A stretch of 53,079 nucleotides of DNA from an uncultured Trichormus sp. (GCA_936914905.1 CAKZGI010000285.1:1-53079), one strand, 5' to 3'; shown: positions 38,860 through 48,790, numbered from the stretch's first letter. Notes: a model not told the origin generated them from the sequence alone. Translations and numbers: made by a program.

Positions 38860-39396
38860 ATGTTCATGAAAATTTGTGTTGTTAGGCTTTTTTTAACTTC
38901 TTTAGGATTGATATCTGGCTTTGTAGCTGTGAACTTCCATAACACGAGTGCTGTTTTGGCAGAAGCCCCACTAGAACATTCTCAGTTGTTAGTTAATGGT
39001 CAAAATATTACTGTTAATAAATCTGAATTTGGGGTGAGAATAGTTGATGCTAAGGGTAAAGCTAATTTTTTCCCCACTTCTAAAGTGCCCTTAAAGAAGG
39101 GTGATGCTTATGGTTGGCGAATTAAACTGCAAAATTATCAGGGTAAGCTAAGATGGCGTGAGGTTTTGCGCTTACCAAAAGCACCAGAAACCTGGGCTAC
39201 ACAGGAAGATGAGAATTTTTATTTATCAGCAGACGGAACTACTGCGGTGACGAAACGCACGGAAACATCTGCAAATGGTGTAATTGAAAATTTTTGGAAA
39301 ATAGCTCCCGGTGATCCTCTTGGTAAACATAAAATAGAGGTTTATATTGATGAGTATTTAGTAGCAACTTTTGAGTTTGAAACGGTTACATTTTAG
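38860..39396 (+). CDS. Secreted beta-sandwich-like protein, 178 aa
   Basis: Not assigned to a named family. An N-terminal signal peptide is clear: MKICVVRLFLTSLGLISGF, then VAVNFHNTSAVLAEAP with a likely cleavage after AEA. The mature part has alternating beta character: ITVNKSEFGVRIVDAKGKAN, GDAYGWRIKLQNYQGKLRWR and HKIEVYIDEYLVATFEFE, suggesting an Ig-like or similar sandwich. Either ATG 38860 or 38866 starts it. Probably periplasmic or exported; no partner gene nearby. Confidence 0.6.
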   Translation: MFMKICVVRLFLTSLGLISGFVAVNFHNTSAVLAEAPLEHSQLLVNGQNITVNKSEFGVRIVDAKGKANFFPTSKVPLKKGDAYGWRIKLQNYQGKLRWREVLRLPKAPETWATQEDENFYLSADGTTAVTKRTETSANGVIENFWKIAPGDPLGKHKIEVYIDEYLVATFEFETVTF

Positions 39397-39651
39397 TCAA
39401 CATTCAGCTTAGTCAACATTCAGCAATGTTGAAATATGATATGTTTATTAATTTGGAAATATATCTATTAGTCTGTCAACCCAAAAATTATGGGTGGAGG
39501 GAAGCAGCGGAAGAATAGAAATTGTTTTCCTATCATTACCCGTCAAAATGTCTTTGATAGACTACTAAGTCAGTTGGCATGAAAAAATCAATATACATAC
39601 ATCGGTTTTATCGTGCCGACTTACTTATTGACGGGTTAGCAGTTCCAAGTT

Positions 39652-40487
39652 ATGACCATTGGGTTCATAAAAGTAAAAACCTCAGCTATAGGTATTTTAG
39701 CAGGAGTTTCCATTGCTGCTGATTTAGGCGACCAACAAGCCGCATTAATTCGACAAACTTCTCTTATGGTAGGTGAAGCCAAAAATACCTATGGTACAGG
39801 TTGCTTTATGCTGCTGAATACAGGCCAACAAAAAGTGATTTCCCAACATGGTTTATTGACAACCGTAGCTTACAAGTTGGGTGATGCTCCAGCCGTTAAT
39901 GCCTTGGAGGATAGTATAGTGTCGTAGGTGCTTTAGTTCAATGGTTGCGTGACGACTTGGGGTTAATTCAAGGCACTGCAGAGCTAGAAGCATTAGCTAG
40001 TAGAGTTACAGATAACAGTGGTGTTTATTTTATCCCTGCCTTCTCTGGGTTATTTGCTCCCTATTGGCGCAATGATACTAGAGGTGCGATCGTGGGGATG
40101 ACCAGCTACACAAAGAAAGGTCATATTGCCCATGCGGTGTTAGAAGCAACAGCATGGCAGACTCCTGAAGTTTTAGATGCGATGAGAGAAGACGCGCAGG
40201 TGAATTTAACTTCTTTGAAGGTAGATGGTGGGATAGTTTACAACAACCTGCTGATGCAATTTCAACGCGATGTGTTAGGTGTTCCAGTGATTCGTCCGCA
40301 GGTAGCAGAAACTACGGCTTTAGGGGCAGCTTATGCTGCTGGCCTGGCGACTGGTTTCTCGAGTAGTCTGGAGGAGTTGTCTGAATAATTGACCTTTAGA
40401 TCAGACTTGGGAAGCAAAGATGGATGTTGTGGAGAGGGAAGGTTATTATAGGCTTTGGAAGAAGGCGGTTGCTAAAACTTTTGATTA
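39652..40487 (+). pseudogene. glpK: Glycerol kinase, 5'-truncated and frameshifted
   Basis: C-terminal part of an FGGY glycerol kinase. It includes [54 protein letters not shown], then after a frameshift near 39925 [37 protein letters not shown], and [35 protein letters not shown]. The first about 230 residues (ATP-binding start and glycerol site) are missing, a TAA follows at 40387, and the last piece EREGYYRLWKKAVAKTFD lies in another frame. Dead remnant of glycerol catabolism. Confidence 0.85.
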
Positions 40488-41030
40488 GGTATAGATGTAA
40501 ACTTGACTTTTTAACCAACCTTTGCACCTGAAAATCTTATTTAAAAGATGTTAATTTTGGAACGATTCAGAGGTGAAATTGAAAATAATACCAACTCAAT
40601 AAAATAATACAACAACTGCTATATGTTATGAGTAATATCCATCAGTGATTATCCAATAATCTACCCTACAGATATTTTATGCATTTAGATCGCAATTACC
40701 TTTTACCTCAATAACAAGAGGTTCTTGATTACCGTGAACTTGCTTTTTCGCCCACGAAACTTAACAGATAGTATATTATTTCTAATTAGAGAAAACTTCA
40801 ACTCTAACATATGTTCAACATATTATTTTTGAGTATAGTAAACTTCAACTCTAATATATGTTCAACTATGCAGCTCATTTTTAAATAACGGATTGCTGTT
40901 AGACCTGCATGAGTTAGGAAAAGCTGCGGATCATTTTTTAGGCTTATCCATAAATTGATAAAGACACATTTTTCTACTTTGACGGAATTGTCATAACCAT
41001 TCTTAACATAATTAATTATGTAACCATCAT
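40488..41030. other. Intergenic stretch with a 27-bp direct repeat
   Basis: No gene. A 27-base unit beginning AAACTTCAACTCTAA occurs at 40793-40819 and 40840-40866 with one mismatch, spaced 47 bases start to start. Otherwise AT-rich, with no recognisable RNA or mobile-element end. Confidence 0.6.
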
Positions 41031-42229
41031 TTATGTTCTGATTAGGAGGAAGTAGTTCATTGAGTAATAAAAACGAGTGCGTAACTCAGCAATTTTGTCT
41101 GCGCTATAGCCATTAAAGTTCACCTCTATCATGTTGTTTCCCTGTGCCTGTCGACATGGGTTTAGGGTAAGAACAACGGTAGTTTTACCCTTTATGGATT
41201 CTGGTAAAACACTTTCTACCTGCATTATTGATTGTGGCTTCATTTTGGTAAGCATAGTGAATTTGCTTTTTAGAATAATGTTGTTCTGGGTGCAGACTAA
41301 GTAAGGCAGCTTCTTATGCTGAATCAACAGATGGAATCAGAACTATCACGCTTTGATCTATCAGAGTCTCAACAGATTCAGTTAAGTATAATTTGTCATA
41401 TGACAAAATCCATGCACCTGAATTCCTAACACTTTTTTGAGAACGAGTTGTGGAAATTTTTATAGAAGGTAATTGTTTTTTTACTATGGGAGATGACTTT
41501 ACCTTCGTCTTTTTCTGTGTGGACAATGAATTTGATTTTTTCCGACTATCTATTGTCCTAGTCGAAGATTTTAAAGTCCCAGTTACTGGAAATGACAATT
41601 TAGTGTTTTTGGACGCAGTGACACTGGGTTGCAGAGTTTTGCTTTCACTTTTGCTTAACCATTAAGATATATGCTCACGGAATTTATCGCCGAAGTTTGC
41701 AAGACCAGAGTATTCTCGGATCAATGCTTTTCTTTGAATTTTCTTCTTGAATACTAATACATTTAGAATACTAATACATTTAGTCGCTGTTCTAGTGCTT
41801 CTTCTGTATGAAGTTGTGCTGGTGATTGTCGAAAGTAAAACCATATTTCAGGCTGACCATTTTTCTGCCAGGATTTAACAGCCCTCTCAAATTCCTCAAC
41901 TGTACCAGACTCAGCACGGGGTGTTAGAGTCCCTATACGATTCCACATAATACCAACAAACAACACATACTCTTTCATGTAACAATTTACTGGTTGAGAA
42001 CAGCTTGACCATCTTAGCCATAACCTGGAAAGGTATTTTCCGAGTAGACTACATCTAGTTTTACCCCTTTACTATCAGTAATAGTAAGATTAATTTCATC
42101 AATTACTTCATCTAGGTAGTTATGCTCTTTAGGTACATAACTTGGCGAAGCTAGGAATATCTTTATCTTCTCTACTTGTGGCATTGCTGTCTTACCTAAA
42201 TGATTTTGAATATTATTGAGATTGAGCAT
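41031..42229 (-). pseudogene. DUF4062-domain protein, multiply disrupted
   Basis: Minus-strand pieces assemble into one gene. They are MLNLNNIQNHLGKTAMPQVE, KIKIFLASPSYVPKEHNYLD, EVIDEINLTI and GVKLDVVYSENTFPGYG; then stops at 42014 and near 41996 and a frameshift; then VLFVGIMWNRIGTLTPRAES, GTVEEFERAVKSWQ and PEIWFYFRQSPAQLHTEEA. A 17-bp duplication follows, then FKKKIQRKALIREY, a basic Ser/Lys-rich linker and a C-terminal part SIKGKTTVVLTLN. The IFLASPSxVxxER start and the (F)VGIMWxRxGTPT motif are those of DUF4062, a TIR-like/NDT-like domain found at the N-terminus of conflict-system proteins. Non-functional now. Confidence 0.65.
41750..41783. repeat. 17-bp tandem duplication inside DUF4062 pseudogene
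   Basis: AATACTAATACATTTAG occurs twice in direct tandem (41750-41766 and 41767-41783). Because 17 is not a multiple of three, the duplication itself shifts the reading frame of the gene. Confidence 0.9.
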
Positions 42230-42263
42230 TCAAATATTAATAATGCTTCTGATATTTTCTCTT

Positions 42264-42800
42264 TCAAAAGCAAATTGACTTTATAAAGTCCTGAGGCTCA
42301 TAAAAATCCATAGAATCTAAATCTTTCGGATAAGTCGTTGACATCAGTTTTCTTGTAATAAATTCTCTTTTTGATGCCAAAATGAATGAAGTTATTATCA
42401 GTTTAGATAGCTGGATTCGAGACTGACCACTACGAGCCAGATCAGAACCTATAATTGGTATTACTACATCTGTCCTGTGGCATTTCAGACGAACTTCTTG
42501 CCAGAGTTTATGTAGCAAAGTTGAAATATAATCAGAATTTGACTTTACTGTTAAATCATTTCTCATGTATCCGTAGGCAGTTGGTAAATATCGTTTTTCA
42601 TAAGAACCAAGCGTGATTGTAGTGCTAATGGGATAAAGCCAAGCTTTTCCACTTTTTTATCAGGGTCTAAGTTGCAATTACCAATGTGTTCTTGAAGAGC
42701 AGTTTCAACATCTAAATCGAGTTTATCCTGTTTACCTCTGTAAACTCGTTTAAGAAATTGCCCTTGAACACTGGAATCTCTGATGAGTTCCTGGTGCTGT
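42264..42800 (-). pseudogene. Macro-like DUF6430-type protein, 5'-disrupted
   Basis: C-terminal 100 residues are open: MRNDLTVKSNSDYISTLLHK, LWQEVRLKCHRTDVVIPIIG, SDLARSGQSRIQLSKLIITS and YEPQDFIKSICF. Upstream, in shifted frames, are TITLGSYEKRYLPTAYGYMR, GKAWLYPIST and ALQEHIGNCNLDPDKK. The sequence resembles macro-like domain DUF6430, which I know next to conflict-type genes. It stops 34 bases before the DUF4062 start on the same strand, so the two formed an operon. A slip in GATAAAAAAGTGG (rc) is a likely frameshift. The family call is inference from remembered patterns. Confidence 0.5.
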
Positions 42801-43230
42801 AGAAGTACAAACTTCGATTCAAGAAACCCAAGAAAATATTGATTTGGGTGAAGCAGAAGCGATTGTTTTAGCTCTAGAGCTGAAAGCTGATTTAAGTGAT
42901 TTAAGTAGGTGGGCGTAAAAATTTATAACTATTTCATGGCGAATTCAACAAAGTGGAATCAAGCAATTGCAAGGGTTTCAAGAATTTACATTTTGTAACA
43001 TAGTTATGTTTATTTGTGTCTACCTACTTACTATTAATGGATGAATATCGAGGTAGGATAGTCGCAACCAGCTATGGTTTAGCAATAACCGGGTTATTAG
43101 CAGTCCTATTGCAACCGAAATGAAAAATTTTGATTCCTTCTGTAAAAGTTTTGATGGATCAACTAATTGAGCAAGCTCATTTCCGAGTGAGTGACCAATT
43201 AATTGTACACGAAAATTGTACAATCGCTTG
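42801..43230 (+). pseudogene. DUF3368 / PIN-like toxin, interrupted by small element
   Basis: Plus-strand pieces VQTSIQETQENIDLGEAEAI, VLALELKADL, (insertion), LLLMDEYRGRIVATSYGLAI, TGLLAVLLQ and, after a stop, ILIPSVKVLMDQLIEQAHF, RVSDQL. The order GEAEAIxLAxELxADLLLxDExxGRxxA...GLLGVL..AK..GLI is that of DUF3368 PIN-like proteins, usually toxins of a VapBC-like pair. The N-terminus with the first catalytic Asp is missing. A 129-bp inverted-repeat element sits exactly inside the ADLLLMDE motif. Confidence 0.65.
42902..43030. mobile_element. MITE-like element, about 129 bp
   Basis: TAAGTAGGT at 42902-42910 matches, inverted, ACCTACTTA at 43022-43030; pairing continues imperfectly inward (GGGCGTAAAA against TTTGTGTC). 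It interrupts the PIN-like gene, bordered by TTA/TTA as in elements that duplicate TA. No ORF inside. Typical of a non-autonomous IS630-type derivative; that family is an inference. Confidence 0.6.
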
Positions 43231-43335
43231 GGGAAAAATTAATTATTTAGGAACATGGGACTGTTTAGAAGTATGCGATCACCTATTGAGGAGAAAGGAA
43301 ACAGTGAGCGATCGCGATCTTGACAACCAGTTTTT

Positions 43336-44183
43336 CTATCCCATCAATCTAAAATCAATCATAGTCTGACGATAAGCATCAGGTCAACCCGTATCAAAAC
43401 ACCTACCTTTAACAACATATCCTGTCCTTCCCTCTTTTTAATCAAATTTCTCTAAACAAGAAGTTAACTGAAATTCACCCCTCTCTCGTCAATTTTGATT
43501 GATACTTTCTGCCAGCAAATCAAAGATTTACGGTGTGAGTAAATATAAACAAAATATACATAAAAACTCATCCTCTGCCATACCTTCAACACTTGGCTTT
43601 TCATAAATTTCCGTTAAAGAAAGGAGAGAATTATTATCCTGCCAAATACCAGCCACACACCCAGCTTTATGAATATTTTCTGGTGGTATCGTCGTTAAGC
43701 CGATCATACTATGATTAACTTATGAATAAATATCTAATATTTGTCTAGTACAAGATGTTTCTATCTCTTATTTATAAACCTGATCCCCTAACATCAATAA
43801 AAAAGGCTCATTATCCACCCAATCCTTAGCACAAAATACAGCATGAGCATAGCCTTCCTGTACTGTTAGGGTTAAGAGAGTAACTCTACTCCCCAACTCT
43901 TGCAGATATTGACTATATTCTTGATTTTGTGGCGAAAGTTTACCGAATAATTCCGGTTTAGGTGGAGATTTAAATAACTGTGTATATATTTATATATCAT
44001 CTGGTTGAACTGCTATCCCTACTTCTATAATTCCCACATTAAAAGCTCCTTCCACAATTGCTGAAATCACAGGTTTAGCTCTGCCATCTTGGTCAATAAT
44101 CTGGAAAAGTTTTTTTTCACAACTTTCGTAACTGGAAATAATCTTATCCCAAATCCAGCAGCAGAAATTACAGCTTTCTTCAT
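43336..44183 (-). pseudogene. UTP-glucose-1-phosphate uridylyltransferase-like nucleotidyltransferase, broken
   Basis: Starts MKKAVISAAGFGIRLFPVTK from ATG 44183 (nucleotide-binding AAGxGTRLFP motif, with Ile replacing Thr), continues QIIDQDGRAKPVISAIVEGA, FNVGIIEVGIAVQPDD, QEYSQYLQELG, TVQEGYAHAVFCAKDW, PFLLMLGDQVYK, and ends GYVVKGRCFDTG, PDAYRQTMIDFR. Several stops (after QPDDI, after VYK, after DIYS, after LTP) and a homopolymer frameshift near A8 at 44109-44116 break it. It directly follows the GHMP kinase gene (stop at 44188, start at 44183), a head-to-tail pair. Confidence 0.8.
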
Positions 44184-44187
44184 TTGA

Positions 44188-45236
44188 TTAGTTAGCATAA
44201 ATAAATTTTCATCTTTAAACATTTCATTTGGGGAAAATCACAGTTAATTGTTTCTATAGTTCCTTCTTGGCATTCTTCATTTTAGTAATAAATTGTGCTG
44301 TTCAATCCCCTTGAGGAACTACATATTTACCACCAAAAATATAGTCTTGAACTGGTGGATAATTCAGGAGATGATGGAGAACAGGAGAGGTTAATTCATC
44401 AATACAAGTAGGAATTAGATATTTATCGAAATCTTCCTGTGCTTGTTTCATCAGCATACCAATTTTTTCAGCATCACCTGTTTGTAATACCTCAATTGCA
44501 GCTTGGGTAATTTGGTAACTAATAGTACCCAGAAATTTCTCCATATTCTTTTATAGTTCGTTCTTAGCAAAAGGATAACACTCATTCAGTTTACTCAAAA
44601 AAACCTGAGTATTTTTATGAGTCGCAAGGTCTACTATCACAAAAAATAAATCTTTCGGGACTCTTAACTCAATGACTTCGGTAATATCACCACCAAATAT
44701 CATAGCAATAGGTTGATTACCATAAGCACAAGCTTGATCCATTCTTCCAGAAAGAGAAAGTGTTGTAATTTCACTCAAGTAGGCAAATTTCATTTCGTCT
44801 CTACGGCTCATGTTTAATTCGTATATTTGATTAAATACCCGCGCTACTAGCACACAAATAGCTGCACTGGAAGAAAGTCTTTTTGAACGGGTAAATCTGT
44901 GAGATAGTTATCAATCTCTAATTCTCCTACTTGATAATGATTCAAAATTTGATAAGCTACACCAGCAGCATAACTAAAAAAACCTCCTTTTCGAGCTTGG
45001 GCAAGTAAAGTCTGGTTCTCCATTCGTAAATTTAAGATTTGATAATTACCGTCAGTTAGAGAAGTCTTAATTATCAAATTAGTAGGATGATATTTCACCT
45101 CAGCATATCATCCTTGATTAGTACCTAATAGCAAAGTGTAACTCTTTTCTAATTGGGGATCGTGGCGACGATAACCTCCACCCTAATCAGTAAGTTCACC
45201 AAATAACTACAAGCATCCTTGAACAAAAATTTTCAT
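44188..45236 (-). pseudogene. GHMP-family sugar kinase, broken
   Basis: Starts MKIFVQGCL at 45236 (expected FVPGRLCLFGEH; here a TAG then LFGELTD), continues GGGYRRHDPQLEKSYTLLLG, TNQG, VKYHPTNLIIKTSLTDG, VQKDFLPVQLFVCxLVARVF (where the GHMP glycine/serine ATP loop should be PVxKGLSSSAA), then AYLSEITTLSLSGRMDQACA, YGNQPIAMIFGG, LVIVDLATHKNTQ-like sequence, and DYIFGGKYVVPQGD followed by a stop and TAQFITKM. Stops and a missing ATP-loop indicate decay. Paired with the nucleotidyltransferase, it would have made an activated sugar via a sugar-1-phosphate. Confidence 0.8.
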
Positions 45237-45397
45237 CAATTTGTGGGATTTGGGAATGTTGTTACAAAACTGGACAGCTTGATCAAAAATCTACTCGGTA
45301 GATAAATAAATTTTGTTTTTCTACGTCGTTCTACTTAGTGAAAGTTAAACATATTTGGTGGAACGTCATTATAGACTTGCACAAATTTTAGCTATGT

Positions 45398-46933
45398 TTA
45401 AACAATATCTTTGAGAAATTGTAAATGTTGCTGTACCGGAACAATAGTATTAGCAGTAATCATCCCACTAGCAGCCACAGCAGGTAAACCTATTCCTGGA
45501 AAAGTCGAATCTCCACAAAACAACAACCCCGATAAAGGTCTAGTACTACCAGGAAATAAACCTTTACCTGCAACTATAGCTGGCCCGTAACTACCATGAT
45601 GACGACGTAAAAATCGCTCATGGGTGAGGGGAGTACCTACTAAAGTGACTTCGCAACGAGAACGAATATCAGGAATAATTCTTTCTAAAGCTTGCCACAT
45701 CACTTCCGCACGTTCTTGTTTTAACAACGCATATTCCTGGCTATTGCGTTCCTTTTCTTGCCAAATATCATCAGGCTCATTACCAGGAGTATAAACGTGA
45801 ATGACGTGCTTACCTGCTGGTGCTAAGGATGAGTCAAGAACTGAGGGAATTGATGCAACTACGACATTTTGCGGTGCAGTTATGCCTTTGTCCCAATCGT
45901 TAACTACAATGTAGTGAATACCCAGATTTTTTGGTAATCCTGCTGCATCAATACCTAAATGCAGGTGCATGAAACTATCGCATTCAGGTGTTGCTTGTCG
46001 CTGTTCTACATACCGTTTGGGTACAGCACCTGCGGGAATTAGTTTGAGGGTATCCCAAACAGAAGCATTAGAAACAACCGCTTTACTTGCTCTAATTTCT
46101 CTACCACTCCGCAGTCGCACTCCCACAGCACGGTCGTTTTCTACTAAAACTTGCTCGACATGAGCATTTAAAACTAACTTACCACCATGTTTATTTAACC
46201 CCTTCACCAGTGCATAAACTAAGGTAGCACTACCACCAATGGGATAATCTAACTGCACATTAGGACGATACCAGTCTGCAAACATGAATGCAACTTCTGC
46301 GGCTATTGTGCCATTTGCAGGTAATCCTGATAATAAAAAGCAAAGTAAATCTAACCAGTTACGAATAAATGGGTCTGTGATGACACCATTCATGATACGG
46401 GAAAAAGACCCTGTTAATTTGATTATGTTAGCAGCTTGTTGGAGTAAAGCCGGGGCAAATTTACCCACTGTTAATATTGCACCTAAATCGTAGCGCAAGG
46501 TGGCGGGTGGGAGAGCGATCGCACTCTTACCCAAAGGTGTCATAATTTCCTGTAGTTTACGCCATTCAGCTACTGCTTTATCTCCCCGCAGCTTTTGTAA
46601 TATTTCACAAAACTGGTCAGCACCAACTTGAGCATCAAAGTTACCTTCTGGCAGATAACAACCCCAGGTATTGTAATTAACACATGGTAAATCTTCGCCA
46701 ATGGCATCTAAAACCTGACGTAAGGGATTAGGAGAAGAGGTATAAGATAAACCAGAATATAAAGAGGGTCCAGAATCAAATTTGTAACCATTGCGTTCAA
46801 AAGCATGAGCCGCACCACCGGCAATGGAGTGGCTTTCCACTACTGTGACATCAATTCCATAGCGTGCCAAGAGTGCAGCACAACTCAATCCGCCAATACC
46901 GCTACCAATTACGACTACTTCTGTGTTGTTCAT
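45398..46933 (-). CDS. CrtISO/phytoene-dehydrogenase-like FAD oxidoreductase, 511 aa
   Basis: A flavoprotein of the carotenoid desaturase/isomerase superfamily. It has the Rossmann start EVVVIGSGIGGLSCAALLAR with VVESHSIAGGAAHAF, FDSGPSLYSGL, an interior DYPIGGSATLVYALVKGL, HGGKLVLNAHVEQVLV, and the C-terminal FAD motif LLFCGDSTFPGIGLPAVAAS. It is close in length to CrtISO (about 500 aa), but cyanobacteria hold several such paralogues and the substrate cannot be read from sequence. It starts at ATG 46933 and is intact. Probably membrane-peripheral, acting on carotenoids or another hydrophobic substrate. The upstream gene on the same strand is a truncated remnant. Confidence 0.8.
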   Translation of the reverse strand: MNNTEVVVIGSGIGGLSCAALLARYGIDVTVVESHSIAGGAAHAFERNGYKFDSGPSLYSGLSYTSSPNPLRQVLDAIGEDLPCVNYNTWGCYLPEGNFDAQVGADQFCEILQKLRGDKAVAEWRKLQEIMTPLGKSAIALPPATLRYDLGAILTVGKFAPALLQQAANIIKLTGSFSRIMNGVITDPFIRNWLDLLCFLLSGLPANGTIAAEVAFMFADWYRPNVQLDYPIGGSATLVYALVKGLNKHGGKLVLNAHVEQVLVENDRAVGVRLRSGREIRASKAVVSNASVWDTLKLIPAGAVPKRYVEQRQATPECDSFMHLHLGIDAAGLPKNLGIHYIVVNDWDKGITAPQNVVVASIPSVLDSSLAPAGKHVIHVYTPGNEPDDIWQEKERNSQEYALLKQERAEVMWQALERIIPDIRSRCEVTLVGTPLTHERFLRRHHGSYGPAIVAGKGLFPGSTRPLSGLLFCGDSTFPGIGLPAVAASGMITANTIVPVQQHLQFLKDIV

Positions 46934-46981
46934 GAATTATGGTTAATTACTGGGCTTTTTCAAAAATGATAAAACTTGTAG

Positions 46982-47290
46982 TTACCAACAGCCAAGACCA
47001 ATAGTTACACACCTGAGTAGGGTGCTAGGGCTAAATAAAGTTTTCGTCATATCAGCAATGAGAAAGCGATCGCAGGCGTTAAACAGTTCTACATCAGTCT
47101 GTGCCTGTCGCATCAGTTTTAGGAAATAACCTTCAGCATCATTATTTCAGGTAATGTAGTTGAGGAACATTTTGAGATAGGCTACGCGGGATCGCATTGG
47201 TATACTTGATGCTATAGGGGTTTGCCACAACTGATCAATATAGTTGCGTACCTCTACTAAAGGAACGGGTGTGATCTGCTCTCCTCGCAA
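46982..47290 (-). pseudogene. 3' remnant of an unknown gene, cut by transposase
   Basis: The minus strand reads GEQITPVPLVEVRNYIDQLW, QTPIASSIPMRSRVAYLKMF, LNYIT, a TGA at 47147, then NNDAEGYFLKLMRQAQTDVE, LFNACDRFLIADMTK and stops at 46982. Good coding character, no recognised family. The 5' part ends near 47290, where transposase sequence on the plus strand begins, so an IS insertion or deletion removed the start. Confidence 0.5.
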
Positions 47291-47837
47291 AGCCTGCCGA
47301 TCAGTTTCAAGACTTGTTAGCCCAAGCTGAAATACAGCATAAAAAACTTTAACCTGAGATAGAAAGTGAAAAGATACATATAAATCAGAAAGGAGGAGGG
47401 TGGAAACCGAAACTAGAGATAAAAGAAGAGGTATGTCTATGCTTGTTCTATTTGAGGAAAATGCCAATATTTGAGGTGTTAGGTTTGCATTTCAGTATAT
47501 CCAAAACGGAAGCAAAGGACACATTTCATTACTGGCTAGAGACATTAGGAAATGTTTTACCTCCTAGTCTCCTTGAACATGTAGAAAAACATGATAGCGA
47601 TTATGGGATCCCGACTCAGAACAAAAGACACGAAACAAAGAGTTTTCCTGCAAGGGTATTTTTGTTGAACACGTCATTAGACTTCTAAAAAGATTCCGGG
47701 TAGTTCAACAAATATTTCCCCTGAATTCCGGAACTTACGAACAAGTAATTCTTACTATTTGTGGTTTAGTCACATTACGAATTGGTTCATTAGTTTTGCC
47801 CATTTCATTAATGTTATGGATAGGAGGTCAGTCATGA
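47291..47837 (+). mobile_element. IS5-like transposase, internally deleted and interrupted
   Basis: Plus-strand fragments: QFQDLLAQAEIQHKKL then a TAA, INQKGGGWKPKLEIKEEV, CLCLFYLRKMPIFEVLGLHF, ISKTEAKDTFHYWLETLG, VLPPSLLEHVEKHD, then a deletion and a C-terminus in another frame: FVEHVIRLLKRFRVVQQIFP, GTYEQVILTICGLVTLRIG. This is the transposase I know as common in Nostoc (HTH then DDE domain, FEVLG.xF.ISKTEA.DTFHYW). The middle, with two catalytic acidic residues, is missing. Its 5' end also appears at the left edge of the window on the minus strand. Confidence 0.8.
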
Positions 47838-47982
47838 ATTAGTCATCAACATCTTCATAGGTAGTTCCTATCAGTTACTATTCCCAAGTCCGATTCTTTC
47901 CTTAACTCTTTCCTAATCTTAACACTATGGAAAGTCAGACAGAGACTCCTTTGTAAATTTTGGCCGTCTCTATTCCCTATAA

Positions 47983-48790
47983 TCAATCATTAACACTCAC
48001 AAGTTGGGGAAGTTGAGACACAGGAATATCTAAAAAGTAAGCCAATACTTCTCGCCACCAAGCATCGTAAATTCTTGGTAAATGATTAATATCCGTAGCA
48101 ATGGCTTGATTAGTCAGTTGCCAATATTCTTTAAGGTAGGGATTTCTTCTTTTTTGTCCTTCTTGATCCAATTCAAATAGCTGTGCTGCTAAATCTACTT
48201 TTTCTGCAAGCGAAGGTTGGTCATACTTGCGTTGCGACGAGTTTAGTACGCCTACATGGTGAAAGGCTTCTTCTCGCTGAATTCTGGTCGCAGAAAATTT
48301 AGCTGATTCAGCATCACTAATTTTTCTGGTACTACTATTAACTAATAAAGATGCCAGAATATGCATTTCATAATGCAACTCAAAGGCTAAAAAACCTTGC
48401 CAATTACGAATTGGTAAATCTCCCATATAATCCGAATGCTTTTGAACTTGTCATTGGATATCTTCAATGGGATCATGTCCAGAGATAATTTGCACTGTAC
48501 GACTGGTATTTTCAGCTTGTGCGCCATCATCACTAATTTGTCGGCTTAAAAATAATTGAAGTTCTGGATCAGGTATTTGACCAAATATATGAGCACAAAC
48601 TTGTAGAATAAACAAATCATGAACCGCACCTGCAAGACGAAAACAGCAAAAATTTTCAATTTCTGCTGTTGTTTCTGGAGGTTTGTTTTCATGCGATTGC
48701 TTTTTCGGTAAATGGGGTGCGTGCTGATTAGTTATTTTATCAAAGATTTCCAGTTTTAAGTCAGTTGTCCAAATGGGACGGGTAGATGTA
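47983..48790 (-). pseudogene. Ferritin-like diiron-type protein, nonsense-interrupted
   Basis: Coding character starts near 48790 without a start codon (IITSTRPIWTTDLKLEIFD) and continues NFCCFRLAGAVHDLFILQVC, FGQIPDPELQLFLSRQISDD, GAQAENTSRTVQIISGHDPI, EDIQ, TAA at about 48451, then QVQKHSDYMGDLPIRNWQGF, LAFELHYEMHILASLL, REEAFHHVGVL and ends LVSVND at 47983. Spacing of E..H and EEAFHH suggests a ferritin-like helical bundle with two metal-binding E...ExxH sets, as in cyanobacterial ferritin-like oxygenases; some ligand positions (DDGAQAE) are unusual. The lower part 47983-48426 remains open from ATG 48426. Confidence 0.5.

Noticed and set aside
43130-43369. Plus-strand frame of 79 codons as an intact gene
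   Set aside because: Its first part is the tail of the PIN-like pseudogene and its last part runs antisense to the nucleotidyltransferase end.
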